Assembly (NCBI GenBank): GCA_905221605.1
Contig: CAJNDS010001391.1
Location: 527,501 to 560,000, forward strand
Source of the DNA: Symbiodinium natans
Lineage: Eukaryota; Sar; Dinophyceae; Suessiales; Symbiodiniaceae
DNA: 32,500 nt
Direction: 5' to 3'
A program made the translations under genes and the position numbers. How positions within the stretch are numbered: position 1 is the first letter of the stretch; each line of letters opens with the position of its first letter. Under the pieces are notes generated by a model that saw only the letters and a program-made list of their open reading frames with translations, had not been told where the DNA came from and made no database searches. Positions 1-10,193 of the stretch are shown here, one piece after another.

Positions 1-5
1 AAAAA

Positions 6-101
6 GAAGAAGAAGAAGATGAAGATGAAGATGAAGATGAAGATGGAGATGGAGATGGAGATGCAGATGCAGATGAAGATGAAGCAAAACAAGACAAATG
101 A
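6..101 (+). repeat. Acidic-codon GAAGAT-type repeat, possibly the C-terminal tail of a gene entering from the left
   Basis: A run of GAA, GAT, GGA and GCA triplets. In the frame that starts at 6 it reads as alternating Glu-Asp, then Gly-Asp, then Ala-Asp, ending with AKQDK and a TGA at 99-101. It could be an expanded hexanucleotide microsatellite. It could also be the acidic C-terminal tail of a gene whose body lies to the left of the window. The graded change of the variable codon (Glu to Gly to Ala to Glu) fits slippage of a coding repeat, but there is no upstream sequence to test this. Confidence 0.6.
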
Positions 102-655
102 TAAACAGAAGAAGAAGAAGAAAAAAGGAAGGAGAAGGATTCGTTTTAACAAGTTTAGAAAGTGTGCGCCCGAGATCATGAAAGAAAGTACAGTCTGTCA
201 CAAGGCTAGTTTCAAAGTTACTTGACGGAGCTCCAAGACCCAGCCCGAAGCGGTGTTGGAATCGCTGTTGTAAAAGGAGCGAACTGTGCGAAACGCAGGC
301 ATCTTTGGAAGGCAAGGTTGAAGCTGGAACGAGCGTCAGAGACACGTATTCGAGCTTGTTGACCAGCTGTGTAAGGAGTTGGACATAGAAGTTGCAAAGT
401 ACGACCAAGGCAGAGGCGATGTCCAAGAAGTGCTATGGGGGCGACGATAGGGTTCCTGGAGCCAAGTTTCGCTTGAAAGCAATATTGAAAGAGAAATGAG
501 ATGCTTTAGTAGCAATCGAGGCAAGACAATTTTCATTGACCATGACGAAGTTTTCGAGTTCTGAAAGTCACGCCTGTACCCATACTTGTGGTGGCAAATT
601 AATGGAGAAGAGAGCGGGCTGTTGTCCTATTGAGATTACAACAACAGGTTTTTGC

Positions 656-742
656 CTTATTCGCTTCGATCAGAACATCTCGAGAGATGCCACAGCCGTC
701 AAAGAAGGAGACGATAGCGTACGTGCCGATTCCAAGCTTCTG
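656..742 (-). CDS. Possible exon with an FDG motif resembling cytosine methyltransferase motif I
   Basis: On the minus strand a frame open from about 805 down to 598 contains GTYAIVSFFDGCGISRDVL. The pattern of hydrophobic strand, F-D-G-x-G and then R-x-x-L resembles the S-adenosylmethionine-binding motif I of C5-cytosine methyltransferases, which dinoflagellate genomes carry in several forms. The segment ends EANK followed by GCAAAA, a possible GC donor of the kind used in the neighbouring gene. The start is uncertain: the position given follows an AAG in the minus sequence. No catalytic Pro-Cys motif was found nearby, so this could be an exon, a decayed retroelement fragment or chance. The methyltransferase link is an inference from one motif. 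Confidence 0.27.
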
Positions 743-946
743 CTTGATGTTGGCAGGTTCAAGCAGGCCGTTCAGCAGTATTTTTTTTCGGGGCTTTTAC
801 GGACACGATTCTGGGACACGATTCTTGGATGGCTGATCCCTTTGGCCTTTCCCCAAGTGGCAGCTTTCTTTGTGTTTTGCCGGCTTGTCCACAAGGGGTC
901 AATTTGTAGGCTCCGCAGTTTTGGAAATCCTTAGCCTTGGTCACCT

Positions 947-1219
947 GCATGTGATGCCAGCGACAATGCCGGGGCCGAGTTCTTGCTGAGCCAACTCTTT
1001 GCCACCGAGGAATCTCCTTCTTGATTCATGCCCGCTTAGCTGTTGCCGTCGAGCTGTCGACACTGATTTGCGTTCTCGATGGAGTGTTTCGATTACTCTC
1101 CCAACAATGCTTGTTGCAGCTTTTGGCGCTCTTATGATTTGCAGGACTTTTGGCTTCCGAGTTTTGTTTTTCCCGTTGTCGTAGCTGGAGTTCGACCAAG
1201 AATGTGGTTCAGGTGACAT
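947..1219 (-). other. Minus-strand open frame upstream of the FDG segment
   Basis: About 90 codons are open on the minus strand, ending in GPGIVAGITC followed by AG|GTGACC, a good donor site. The composition is Arg/Lys/Gln-rich and I do not recognise the product. It lies in the right direction to be an exon upstream of the FDG-containing segment, but its phase does not match the start I chose there. If both are real, they form a minus-strand gene placed head to head with the coiled-coil gene. Confidence 0.2.
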
Positions 1220-1446
1220 GTTGTTTCAGTCCAAACAAGTAGCAAGCACACCGTTACCAATGTCGGGCTACATGAAGATGCCCGTCAGGAGTTTTGCAAA
1301 TCATTTACGTGTTGCTTGATGCACGTTTTCGTGTTAGTTTTCTTGCTGATTTTTGGAACTCATGGGATGAATTCGAATCTTGTGTTTTCGGTGTTTTTCG
1401 GCTCAGACCCTTTCAGAACAGGCTTGGGGGCACACATCCGAGCACA

Positions 1447-4175
1447 ATGAAGGTCGGACTGCTTTGCTTGGCATGGCTGGCGCAAGCTGCCGCCATCACT
1501 TTGCAATCTGACGACGCCGAGCGCCCTACCACAAAGGTGGTGAAACTTTTGAAATCCATGCAGGTGGGGAGGGCCGGTTGGACGTTTGCAGTGTGCTAAG
1601 GCGGTGTGCAGACGTGTGCAGGATTGTAAACTTCTCATTGCCTCACATTCCTTCTCACTGCTTCGCGATTCTTCGCGTTGCTTCGCGTTGCTTCCCGTTG
1701 CTTGACCTTGCTTAGTGTGACATCGCGCCCTGTATTGCGTTTAATTGCTTTAAATAGCTTCTTACGGTTTATTAAGTTTTTTTGTTGCTTCTGAATGCTT
1801 CTTATTGCTTCTTATTGCTCTTACTGATTGTTGTTGCTCGTTCTTGTTTCTTGTTGCTTCTTGTTGCTTCTTGTTGTTTCGCGCTGTTTCGCATTGTTCC
1901 GTGTCGCATTGCTTCGCACTGTTTCGCTTGCAGGAAACGGTGGAGAGCGAAGCCAAAGCCGACGAGGAGACGTACGACAAGTTCAAATGTTGGTGCCATG
2001 ACAACACGGACGCCAAGACCAAGGCCGCTGCGGAGGCGGAAACCACCGCACGTGAGCTCAAGTCGCGCGTGGAAGTCCTTGCAGCCCAGAGCGATCGTCT
2101 CAAAGGAGAGATCGAGCAGGCGGAGGATGAGGTAGCCAAGAACGAAGCAGCTCTCGACACGGCCAAAGAGTTGCGAAAGCAGCAGAACAAGGAATACTTG
2201 GATGATGTGCAGCGCCTGGAATCGGATCTCAGCGGTGTGAAGACCCTCAACTGTTTGGGGTTTTTTGGGATTTGCTGATGCGCAGTGACTTCTAGGAACA
2301 TCTCTTTGCCAGTCTTCGATGCAACCTTTGCCAGAACATGTTTTATTGGAATGGCCTCTTCAAATAGAAAAAAGGTCGGTTTTGATGCCGTTTGTGTTGC
2401 CAGTTGTTTGAGTAAGGAGTGCCAAGTCTGCGTTGAGCACCCCTGAAGCGGGTTCTTTTCTCCAGGCCAAGTCCAGTGCGCGGCCGGTGCTGCAGCAGCT
2501 AATGAAAAATCACTTTACCAAGCTGAGTGGTGAGGACCGTGAGACCCTGAACTCCTTTTTGCAGCGGGGTGATGGCGTGGACGGCGTGATGGGTGTTTTG
2601 GAGGGGCTGAAGGACGACTTCTCAGACGAGATGGTGAAGTTGAAAGAGGCCGAGGCCACATCGTTGGCGCAGTTCCAAGAGCTCGCGGCGGCTAAAAGTG
2701 CCGAGATCAAAGCCGGCACGAACCAGGTGGAGGCAAAGACGCACGGTTTGTCAACGAAGCACACTTTACTATACAGTTTTCTAGGTTCTTAAAGCGAGCA
2801 GTTGCATGCAGAGCAAGGAAAGGGGAGCGTGCCCAGACCAACGAGGAGCATGCCCAGAAGAAGCAGGCAATTAAGGACACCGAGGAGCTGATGGGTGCTG
2901 ACCTGTCCTTTGTGGATGACGTGAAGAAGCAGTGTGCCGAAATGGACGCTGAATGGGACGAGCGGCAGAAGATCCGTGCTGAGGAGGCCGAGGGTATATC
3001 CAAGGCCATTGAGATTCTGGATGCGGATGATGCCCATGCCAACTTCAAGAAGACCTTCTCTTTCCTCCAGGAGTCCGCCGAGCATGCCGAGCACGCCGAG
3101 CCGAACCGCGCAAGAGCCGCCGCCCGTGTCTTGACTGAGGCCGGACATACCGATCCCCGCTTGGCTGCGCTGGCCATGCAGGCGAAGATCGACAAATTCA
3201 CCAAGGCCAGGAGCTGTCTTCTACATGTCGAAACAAGGGATGACAATTAGCGCGTTTCGAGTCATGGGCAGTTCCTTCACTGTTGTCGGGGATGTCCGGG
3301 GGTGTGCTGGAGGGGATCAAAGCACGCTTCAGGTGAAGAAAGCCATGGACGACATGGTTTTCACTTTAACAAAAGAGCAGGAGGATGAGGTGAAGCAGAA
3401 GGACTTCTGCGTGCAGGAATTCCGTGAGAATGAGGTGGAGACGGCAGACAAGACGCGAGTACAAACCTCTCTGCTTGCCAAGGAGCAGGCTATTGATGTG
3501 AAGAAGCCGCAGAGTGAGATCGAGACCTTGGAGGGAGAGGTGGCTGAGATGCAGAAGCAGCTCAAGCAGGCGGGCGAGAACCGCGAGAAGGAGAATGAAG
3601 AGTTTCAAAAAGTCGTGGAAGATCAGCGGAAGACCCAGCAGTTGTTGAAGGATGCGCTCGATTCCTTGAGCAAGTTCTACAACAAGGAAGCCATGATCCA
3701 GGTCAATGCCCATCGCGCCCACGACCCATCAGGCCCGGCACCGGGAGGTTTCAAGGACTACAAGGCCAACGAGAAGAGCTTCGGTGTCCTGTCCATGTTG
3801 CAAAAGCTTATCGATGATTCCAAGGCCATGGAAGCGGAGTCCGTGCGGGCAGAGAAAAGCGCTCAGAAGGCCTATGAAGCCTTCTCTGCGGACACGTCGA
3901 AGTCCGTGGAGAAGAAGGAGGCAGCCATCTCGGACAAAAAGGCGGAGAAGGCGCGCCTTGAGAAGACTTTGGTCCAGACACGAAAAGGCCGCGAAGGTGC
4001 GGAGGACGCTCTCCAGAACCTTGCGGACACCAAAGCCGGTCTCCATGAGAGCTGCGACTTCCTCATGCAAAACTTCGAGGCACGGCAGGCGGCCCGCAGC
4101 GAGGAGATGGACTCCGTCAAGAAGGCCAAGGCCATCCTCTCCGGCGCCACCTTCGCGGAGATCCAGTTGGATTGA
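1447..4175 (+). CDS. Secreted coiled-coil protein, five exons (about 654 aa)
   Basis: Model: 1447-1563, 1934-2236, 2427-2740, 2818-3205, 3333-4175. The start was chosen because it opens with a signal peptide, MKVGLLCLAWLAQAAA, followed by ITLQSDD. Residues from about 40 are almost wholly charged coiled coil (Glu/Lys/Ala heptads), with a CWC pair in exon 2, FSFLQ near the end of exon 4, PGGFKDYKANEK in exon 5, and the tail SCDFLMQNFEARQAARSEE then AKAILSGATF. This architecture matches a family I associate with dinoflagellates; its function is unknown to me. Introns 1 and 2 are GT-AG. Introns 3 (2741-2817) and 4 (3206-3332) use GC donors. Phases agree across all joins. The acceptor of intron 2 is the least certain: 2413 or 2466 are alternatives, though the coding-like stretch TPEAGSFLQ favours an early one. 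The product probably enters the secretory pathway. Confidence 0.9.
1640..1930 (+). repeat. Low-complexity TTGCTTC-type repeats filling intron 1
   Basis: The intron is dominated by variants of a 7-10 base unit (TTGCTTC, TTCGCGTTGC, CTTATTGCTTC), strongly pyrimidine-rich on the plus strand, running into the acceptor GCTTGCAG. The unit drifts from GCG-containing to TTA-containing versions and back, as expected from local tandem expansion. It may double as an extended polypyrimidine tract. Related pyrimidine- and TTTG-rich sequence occurs at 31590-31670. Confidence 0.75.
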
Positions 4176-5571
4176 GACATATGGGCCCCCTCTGAGACTT
4201 AACATGTACATGTGTAGAGTCTGGCTTCCAACCTGCTTAAGTCATCAAAAGCACTTCTGGCTGTTGCTTGCCAATGGGCCGAGACGTCATCAAGACTCAA
4301 CGAGCCCAAGAAGGTGGAAAGTGGATTGTCAGGATTGTCGGATTGTCGGCTGAGAAGCACTTGGCTTGCAGCTGGAAGAGGGACATAGACATAGACTCAC
4401 GGTTCCACCCATACCAGTCCACTCCACAAAAACCATATGCTGCAATGTGCCTTAGCTGCCAAACCTTCAATATGTAAAGTCGTTCGCCGAGTCTGCTTGA
4501 TGCATCCCAACCCGGGAACACACCTACCCAACAAGGATCTCATGGCCACAGCCGTTCTCAGCCCCAGAGCACATTGTACCCGAGCTGGGTTCCTGGTTCC
4601 TGCTGTGATGGGCCACCGCCGACGGGCGCGCAGCATGAGCCCGGCCCAAGACCAGTGGGGTGCCTTACAGTGCCTACCAGACAGCTCGCGAAGGGTACTG
4701 TGAGGTGATGCAGGAGTTTCCAGGCGTTAGACTGGCCCATGTTTTAGAAGCAGCAGAAGCAATAGCTGCAAGATGTTGCGCGTTCATGGCCGGTGTCTGA
4801 CATGTCTCTGGGTGCCTGAGGTATGGAAGAAGAGGCTGGTGGGCGCTCCTGCTCTCGACTTTCTGAGGGGTTCAGAGGGCATTGATTCAGACTTGGTTGA
4901 CTCGTCAACCGCAAGTTTCTATGAATGACATGAATAGATGTTTGATGTGTGAACCCATGAGTGCCAGTGCATGCCCGAGCCTGACATAAGAACTGGAGAC
5001 CCTGGCAAATCACACAAGACTCAGGGGACGGGAAATCCTGTACACTGAAATCCTGTTGCTTTCACATGATCGTACCAGCAGTCTTCTTCCCGGTGCAGGC
5101 CCTTGACGTCGACGAAGCAGCAGCCCAAATATCTGAAGCATAGAGTCAGGATCGTCACCGTGCAAACAAACATACTGAGCCCCCAGCCCAACCAAGGACC
5201 GAGAGAGCAGCTTTCGAGAGCAGCTGACTTCGTGGCGGGCTGAGTGGTAGTGACACGAGGTGTTTAAAGAGAAGAAGTGCTATGGTACGCTATGATAACT
5301 ATGTTCCAACGTCGACGACAGAGATGGGTCAGAAACGTCAGGAGGGTCACAACGCCTGGCATGGTCAACATTGGCAGAGTTGGAGCATCTGGAAGGAAAC
5401 AACGGCATGTAGTCTTATCGCGAGAAAGCTTTGACAACAGCAGCTGCACTCACAGCATGCAGCGAAGAGCTGCAACCTTCCAGCTTCAAGAGCACGCAGT
5501 GCTCAACCAGCACCCGCAAAGAGAGGATGGGATGGATGGGTCGTGGCAGTAGTTACGAAGTTCGGTAGCAG
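4176..5571. other. Region after the coiled-coil gene; only weak exon candidates
   Basis: No convincing gene. No AATAAA-type signal was seen after the stop codon, which is normal for dinoflagellates. Two weak plus-strand coding candidates exist. One is a 51-codon frame opening at an ATG near 4774 (VPEVWKKRLVGAPALDF, then a stop near 4926). The other is a short open stretch from 5099 (ALDVDEAAAQISEA, then TAG) that follows a good pyrimidine tract and CAG. A perfect inverted repeat, GGTTGAC-TC-GTCAACC, lies at 4895-4910. Confidence 0.4.
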
Positions 5572-5685
5572 GTGAGCACGGTGAGCCTCCCCCCCACACA
5601 TGTCACTTCCAAGGCTCCAGCACCCGGAGAGCCTGGCGGCGCGACGGGTGGGGGAGTCGATCAGTCTCCCAGGCCGGATTCCGTT
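5572..5685 (+). CDS. Candidate exon with consensus GTGAGT donor, Pro/Gly-rich
   Basis: Thirty-eight codons between GTAGCAG|GTGAGC and GATTCCGTT|GTGAGT read VSLPPTHVTSKAPAPGEP and then a Gly-rich stretch with VDQSPRPDSV. Both ends are in phase 0 and the donor matches the consensus exactly. The sequence looks like a disordered linker. There is no recognisable domain and no neighbouring exon that I can join with confidence, so it could be a chance open frame in GC-rich DNA. Confidence 0.33.
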
Positions 5686-6152
5686 GTGAGTGCCAATTTT
5701 GAAGTTTTGCAACACATTGCAGTACTGGCTACGCGTGCCGGGCAGAATGCATGATATTGGCAAAGCGACCGTTTTGGTGGTGTGCTGGTATCTTGATCAT
5801 CATTCCCTTGATTCTCAACACGTGCACGCTTCTAGACTTGCATGTGTGCCTTGTGACATGTTTCTCCTGCCGCCCGTCTCTCGCAAACCCACTCCTGAAC
5901 CAACTTCCCCTAGAAAAGGGCATGCCGTTGGAATGTTCAGCAACACGCTTCCTCGGATTTCGAAGGATCGGAGGATTGCGCAACGGTTGCGCTCAACTTA
6001 GCACATCTGTTGTCAGCTGCTGTGGCTCATGCTGACGGAATGATGATTTCTGCTGCCTCAAAGGTGCAACAGCCTGTTTTGCCCAACGGCCTTGGGCTCA
6101 GAGCGAGAATTCTTGTGGAAAGCCTATGTTTTTCAACAGCATATTGTCTCCG

Positions 6153-6191
<39 letters not shown>

Positions 6192-7089
6192 CTGTGATCT
6201 AAGACAGCGCAGGCAGTGGCAGCCTCCTGCGCGAGGACTTCGAAGGTGCTAAAGGGATCCAAAGGGCACCGGCTTGGGGAAACGGATAGGTGACACCTGT
6301 GACGCCTGTTGTCAGGCTCGCCGCTCAGGATGTCGCCAGAGATGCCGAGGCTCGGGCCCAGTGCACAGCCGCGGTTCGAGGGAGATACCAGCACCATCCG
6401 GCACCATCGGCACCTTGCGCAGGCGCGAAAACTTTGCGGGTCGTGAGCCCAGCAATGCCAGGCAAATCTTGCGTGATGTAGAGATTCCTGAGCAGTCAAG
6501 AGAATGAGCGACAGCGGCACTTTTTTTAGGTCATAACCCTTTTCTTTCGTTCGCTGACTGTACGGGCTCGCGTCAACAAAAGAGCAAGCACTGACAGCCT
6601 TTGACAGCGTATGACAGCGTAGAACAGCGTGCAAGCTCTGGGTGTGCTGGTCTCCAAAAGATTACTCAGGTGTCGTTGCTCCCTTGCTGGTTCTCGCCCC
6701 TGTGTGGGGTCGACGACCAGCGTCGTATCCCTCAAAGGGTTCGTAATATCCCTCAGGCCAGACAGGACGAGTCGTGTCTTCACCCGCCAGCCTCAGCCCC
6801 AGCTCTTGGCTGAATTTGGGGTGAGTTCTGTTGTTGGAACCGTGTTTGTTTCTTTGTTACACAAGTGCTTCTCAAGATTTGCTTGCCTTGCAAAACCCGA
6901 TGCCCCTTGTGTGGTTGAATCTTTCGCCCGAGCTCCACACTGTCCTGCACTGTCCTCCGTGCCCCAGAGCCCCAGCACAATCATGATGATGATCATGATG
7001 ATTCTTGAGGTTTTGGTTAACTTAGGCCCAGCTGCTGTCGTCAAATCAAACGGTGGGATGGCAGAGGCAAGGGGGCAGTTCTTCAGTGC
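5686..7089. other. Unassigned region with a GT microsatellite
   Basis: No gene is supported. Overlapping open frames occur in several frames around 6270-6510 and 6600-6830, for example a plus frame with RQILRDVEIPEQSRE ending near 6507. No pair of splice sites with matching phase was found. A triplet-like ATGATGATC run lies near 6983-7003. Confidence 0.45.
6156..6189 (+). repeat. (GT)17 microsatellite
   Basis: An uninterrupted run of GT dinucleotides, preceded by CCGTCC and followed by TTTCTGTG. Confidence 0.95.
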
Positions 7090-7329
7090 TTGTTGTATGG
7101 TGTGCTTACGCTATGGGTAGAGGAGGTTGATAATGTGACCTCTTGGCGTCTGCAAGAATATGAGCAGCAAAAGTTCGACATGGATACAGAACCCGAAGCA
7201 GATGAAGCATTGCCTTCCGTGCTTGTCGCAGTTCAGGCCCCAACTCGGCTCTCAGATCCCAGCTTTAGCTTGCCCCCTCAACCGAACAACTCGCAGCGCG
7301 ATGCGCAACGGCTGCTTGAGCAATGCTGA
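7090..7329 (+). CDS. Candidate exon or open frame, acidic (unknown)
   Basis: A 79-codon plus-strand frame containing RLQEYEQQKFDMDTEPEAD and ending RDAQRLLEQC with a TGA. The first part is strongly acidic and helix-like, the second Pro/Ser-rich. An AG acceptor lies at CTGCAAG just before EYEQQ. A GC donor, GTTCAG|GCC, lies at about 7233 and could end a smaller exon. Nothing identifies a family. Confidence 0.3.
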   Translation: MLYGVLTLWVEEVDNVTSWRLQEYEQQKFDMDTEPEADEALPSVLVAVQAPTRLSDPSFSLPPQPNNSQRDAQRLLEQC

Positions 7330-9237
7330 ACCTGTTTCATGTCATGTAGTGTGCCAGCATGCGGATGACGACGGTGTTGATATTCCAATTTAAAACCTAA
7401 AGTTAGTGCTAATGGCACATGGTAAGCAAAATGTGAAGCTGCAGAGAAAGGGTGCAGGTCTTCTGAAGTGCAACTTTGAGTCATGAAAGTCGTCGCCCTC
7501 CAGCTGCCATCGGTTCAGCTTGCACTGTGCACACCGAAGAAGACGGCTCACGCTTCGGAACACTTGTGAAACCGTAAAGCCCACAACAGAGACCCAACCC
7601 GAAGAGGCCAACCCGTGTCATGCGTGGTCATCTCCGACAATGTTGAGTCTGTCCAACACCAGTCGTGATGTAAGGAACCGGGTAAGTGAACAAAGGTTTG
7701 ATTGCTTGTTGGAGACCGGTTCAGGGCAAATCGGGCAAATGCAGTTCCATGCATCTCCGGAATCCCCCGCGGACGGGGTGTCAACTTCGAGTTTCGTGAA
7801 GCGCGTGAACCCTTTGAAGTCTCGCCTCGGTTGCATCGTCACGCCTGTTTTCCAAGAGGCCAGTAGTCACTAGTCCCACCGTCGTTGTGTACGGCCTGCC
7901 CGGTTTTTTTTGTCGCGGGTGGGTTTGCAGAGGCCAAGGTGGGACCACCCGAGTCTCAGTTCATGACTTTAATGACCCCTCGGTGCAAGTCTGTGCAGAA
8001 GCTTCGGCCAGGCCCTGAGGTTTCCAGGAGCACGGAGCTGAGTGATTTTTCCCTGCCGGACCACATGACAGGCATTGCAGGGTGTTCTTAGTTATGGCGA
8101 TTATGGGGTTTCGGCTTTCGGGGTTCAGGAAACGTGGCATAGAGGGTGTGTGGGGTCAACCGGTGCTGCCACTTTCGTCTTGGAGAAACGATGTTTGTAG
8201 TCATGTTTGTAGTCTTCTTCGTTTACAAAATTGGGGGCTCTTGTATGGGGTTGAGGGCCGATGAAAGGTCCTTGTTGCATGATGTTGTACATCATCCCTC
8301 AACAACCATACAATCTGTGGAGTGGGTTGATGAGTCACAATCAGGAGCTTCTACTTTAATACTGGCCCGTAATAACATCATAAAGTGAAGAGAACTAGTG
8401 AGCGAAATACACGCACGACTTGTCGAATTGTCAGTGAATAAGCGAACTAGAGAACGAAACATGAACGGCCAGGTGCTCAGGGTCTTATCGTTAGGCCCTT
8501 GGCTTCCCCGTAATCATGGATGACTCAGTTTCTGACCCGCCCAAACCAAGAGATGTGCACGTCGGTGTTCCTGCGGCCGCGCGGTGTGGTGATAGGGAGG
8601 GTTGCGCTCTCAGGGTGTCCCCAGGGTCCAGGAAGGTGTCCCGGATCCCGGAAAGGTGTTGGGGTGGTGGGGCAGTCACAGGCAGTTTGACGACCGTTTT
8701 AACAAATACCTGCTTTGTGGGACCTCGTCTTCGAAAGGGCTCAGGCCCCAGGCCGTCTGTGGGTGTGGGGCGAAGGGTTGTTGAGAGGGGGGGAAGGAGA
8801 CCAGATCCTGATCTCTTTGATCCAGACTCAGTCAGCCAAAAGTCCTAACGCTTCAGCTAAGGCGACAGGCGGTTCAGCCAAGGACAGGTCGCAGTCAGTG
8901 CGTCAAGATTCACGACCAGTTTCTTCCAATACATGGATTTCGGTTTTCGATGACATAGTGGTACTACGAATTGATTGATTTTGGGCAGTGCTTTGACTTG
9001 CCACATGGCTTGGCAGCTCCTGTGCTGAGTTAAGCGTGTTGCGTGTTTGCTTGCGTAGTAAGTAAGCCTGTCTGGTGCATGGAACTTTGCTATTCAACAC
9101 CATGCTGGTGCTGCTGGCACGACTGAGGTTGTGTAATGCTTGCGCATGAGATCGTTTGAAGGTGGGTTTCGGAAGTGTCACCCCCTCACTTCCCAATGCA
9201 ATCTCAGCATGCTAGCTAGTTTAGCTAGCCTTGCGAG
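7330..9237. other. Unassigned region with weak open frames
   Basis: No gene can be supported. A plus-strand frame at 8146-8388 ends with SVEWVDESQSGASTLILAR and is less GC-rich than its surroundings. A minus-strand frame near 7700-7800 contains CICPICPEP and might be a cysteine motif. At 7667-7679 the sequence GATGTAAGGAACC repeats the exon-intron junction found at 30003. Short TCAGCCAA-type direct repeats lie near 8830-8890. Confidence 0.4.
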
Positions 9238-9297
9238 CTGAAGCTTTCGGAGGAGATCGAGGAAGCGGACCTTCTCTTTGTGCCGGACGACGACCAG
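9238..9297 (+). CDS. Candidate 20-codon exon, acidic, GC donor
   Basis: Between TTGCGAG and CAG|GCCGGA, sixty bases in phase 0 encode LKLSEEIEEADLLFVPDDDQ. The codons are rich in G or C at the third position, as in the coiled-coil gene. The GC donor matches the form seen there (AAG|GCCAGG at 3203). It lies upstream of the PDZ exons on the same strand and may belong to the same gene. Confidence 0.5.
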
Positions 9298-9640
9298 GCC
9301 GGATCATGCGGCATGATGAGCATTCCAAGCTCCGTCAGGAGCTGAGTCATAAGCGCTCCAATTAACGACCCAAGTCAAGTTCCGCATCGAGCCCTTGGCA
9401 CTGCAGATCTGAGAACCCAAAGAGCCTCTCGGATGATCACGCTTTCCTGCCTTAAGCCATTTCTATGATCTCCAAAACCCAAAATGTATTGAAGCACCCA
9501 ACAGGAGTGGCAGCGACCCCGGCGCCCCCCGCCTGGCGACCAGTCTGGGCCGTCCAAGCAGCTGCCGCTGGCCCAGCGAAGCGAATGAAGCCAACGATAT
9601 TCTGGGATGTTTGGGGTAGCGTGGATAGGGAGGAGAGGAT

Positions 9641-9691
9641 GGATCTTGGAGGGATCTTGGAGGGATCTTGGAGGGATCTTGGAGGGATCTT
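9641..9691 (+). repeat. 11-bp tandem repeat (GGATCTTGGAG), 4.6 copies
   Basis: Four identical copies of GGATCTTGGAG, then a partial fifth, GGATCTT. The unit is not a multiple of three, so it is unlikely to be coding. It helps keep a long minus-strand frame open by chance. Confidence 0.95.
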
Positions 9692-9848
9692 TCTGAGTGG
9701 GGCAGACTTTGTGGACGTGCAGCTTGCAGGGGACGATGCGCCCCTATCTTCAGAGCCGATGCAGCATGACGCACAGCAATGGTGCTACAAACTGTTTTAA
9801 GGACTGGGCCCATTCTGCCTGTTTCGCCTGCCGGTGCCAAACCGGAAG

Positions 9849-10058
9849 CTCGGCAGCCCAGTGCCGAACGGCTTTGACCGGCAGGGGCTCGGCATGAGGG
9901 GGGGTCCAGGAAAACATGGGACGATGTTCCCTGAGGCTCAACATGAGGAGGAAGAGTGGATGGAACGGAAGAGGCCCTGTTCATCTCACCAGTACGCAGC
10001 CATCTGTCGCTCAGAGGGATCTGCTCAGCCTTTGGAGCCACTCCTCTTCTGTGCCAGG
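9849..10058 (+). CDS. Candidate exon upstream of the PDZ exons
   Basis: Seventy codons in phase 0 from CGGAAG|CTC to CCAGG|GTGACG. It contains SPVPNGFDRQGLGMRGGPG, then HEEEEWMERKRPC, and ends LLFCAR. The phase matches the candidate exon at 9238-9297 upstream and the exon at 10194 downstream. No domain is recognised; the segment looks like a linker. The opposite strand is open across the same bases, so the strand call rests on the splice sites and on plus-strand neighbours. Confidence 0.38.
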
Positions 10059-10193
10059 GTGACGGGAGTAATTGGCAGGCTTGCCTGCGGCCCAGTGTTC
10101 TGACTCCTGAAGCTGCCCTGAGCCCCCAATGTGCCCCAATGGGCCCCAAAGGGCCCCATGACAACGCTTGACCTTCATCTTCCGGCAGCTTAG

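Noticed and set aside
536-934. A 132-codon plus-strand frame upstream of the coiled-coil gene.
   Set aside because: No signal peptide, domain or splice support. The opposite strand carries the more protein-like FDG segment.
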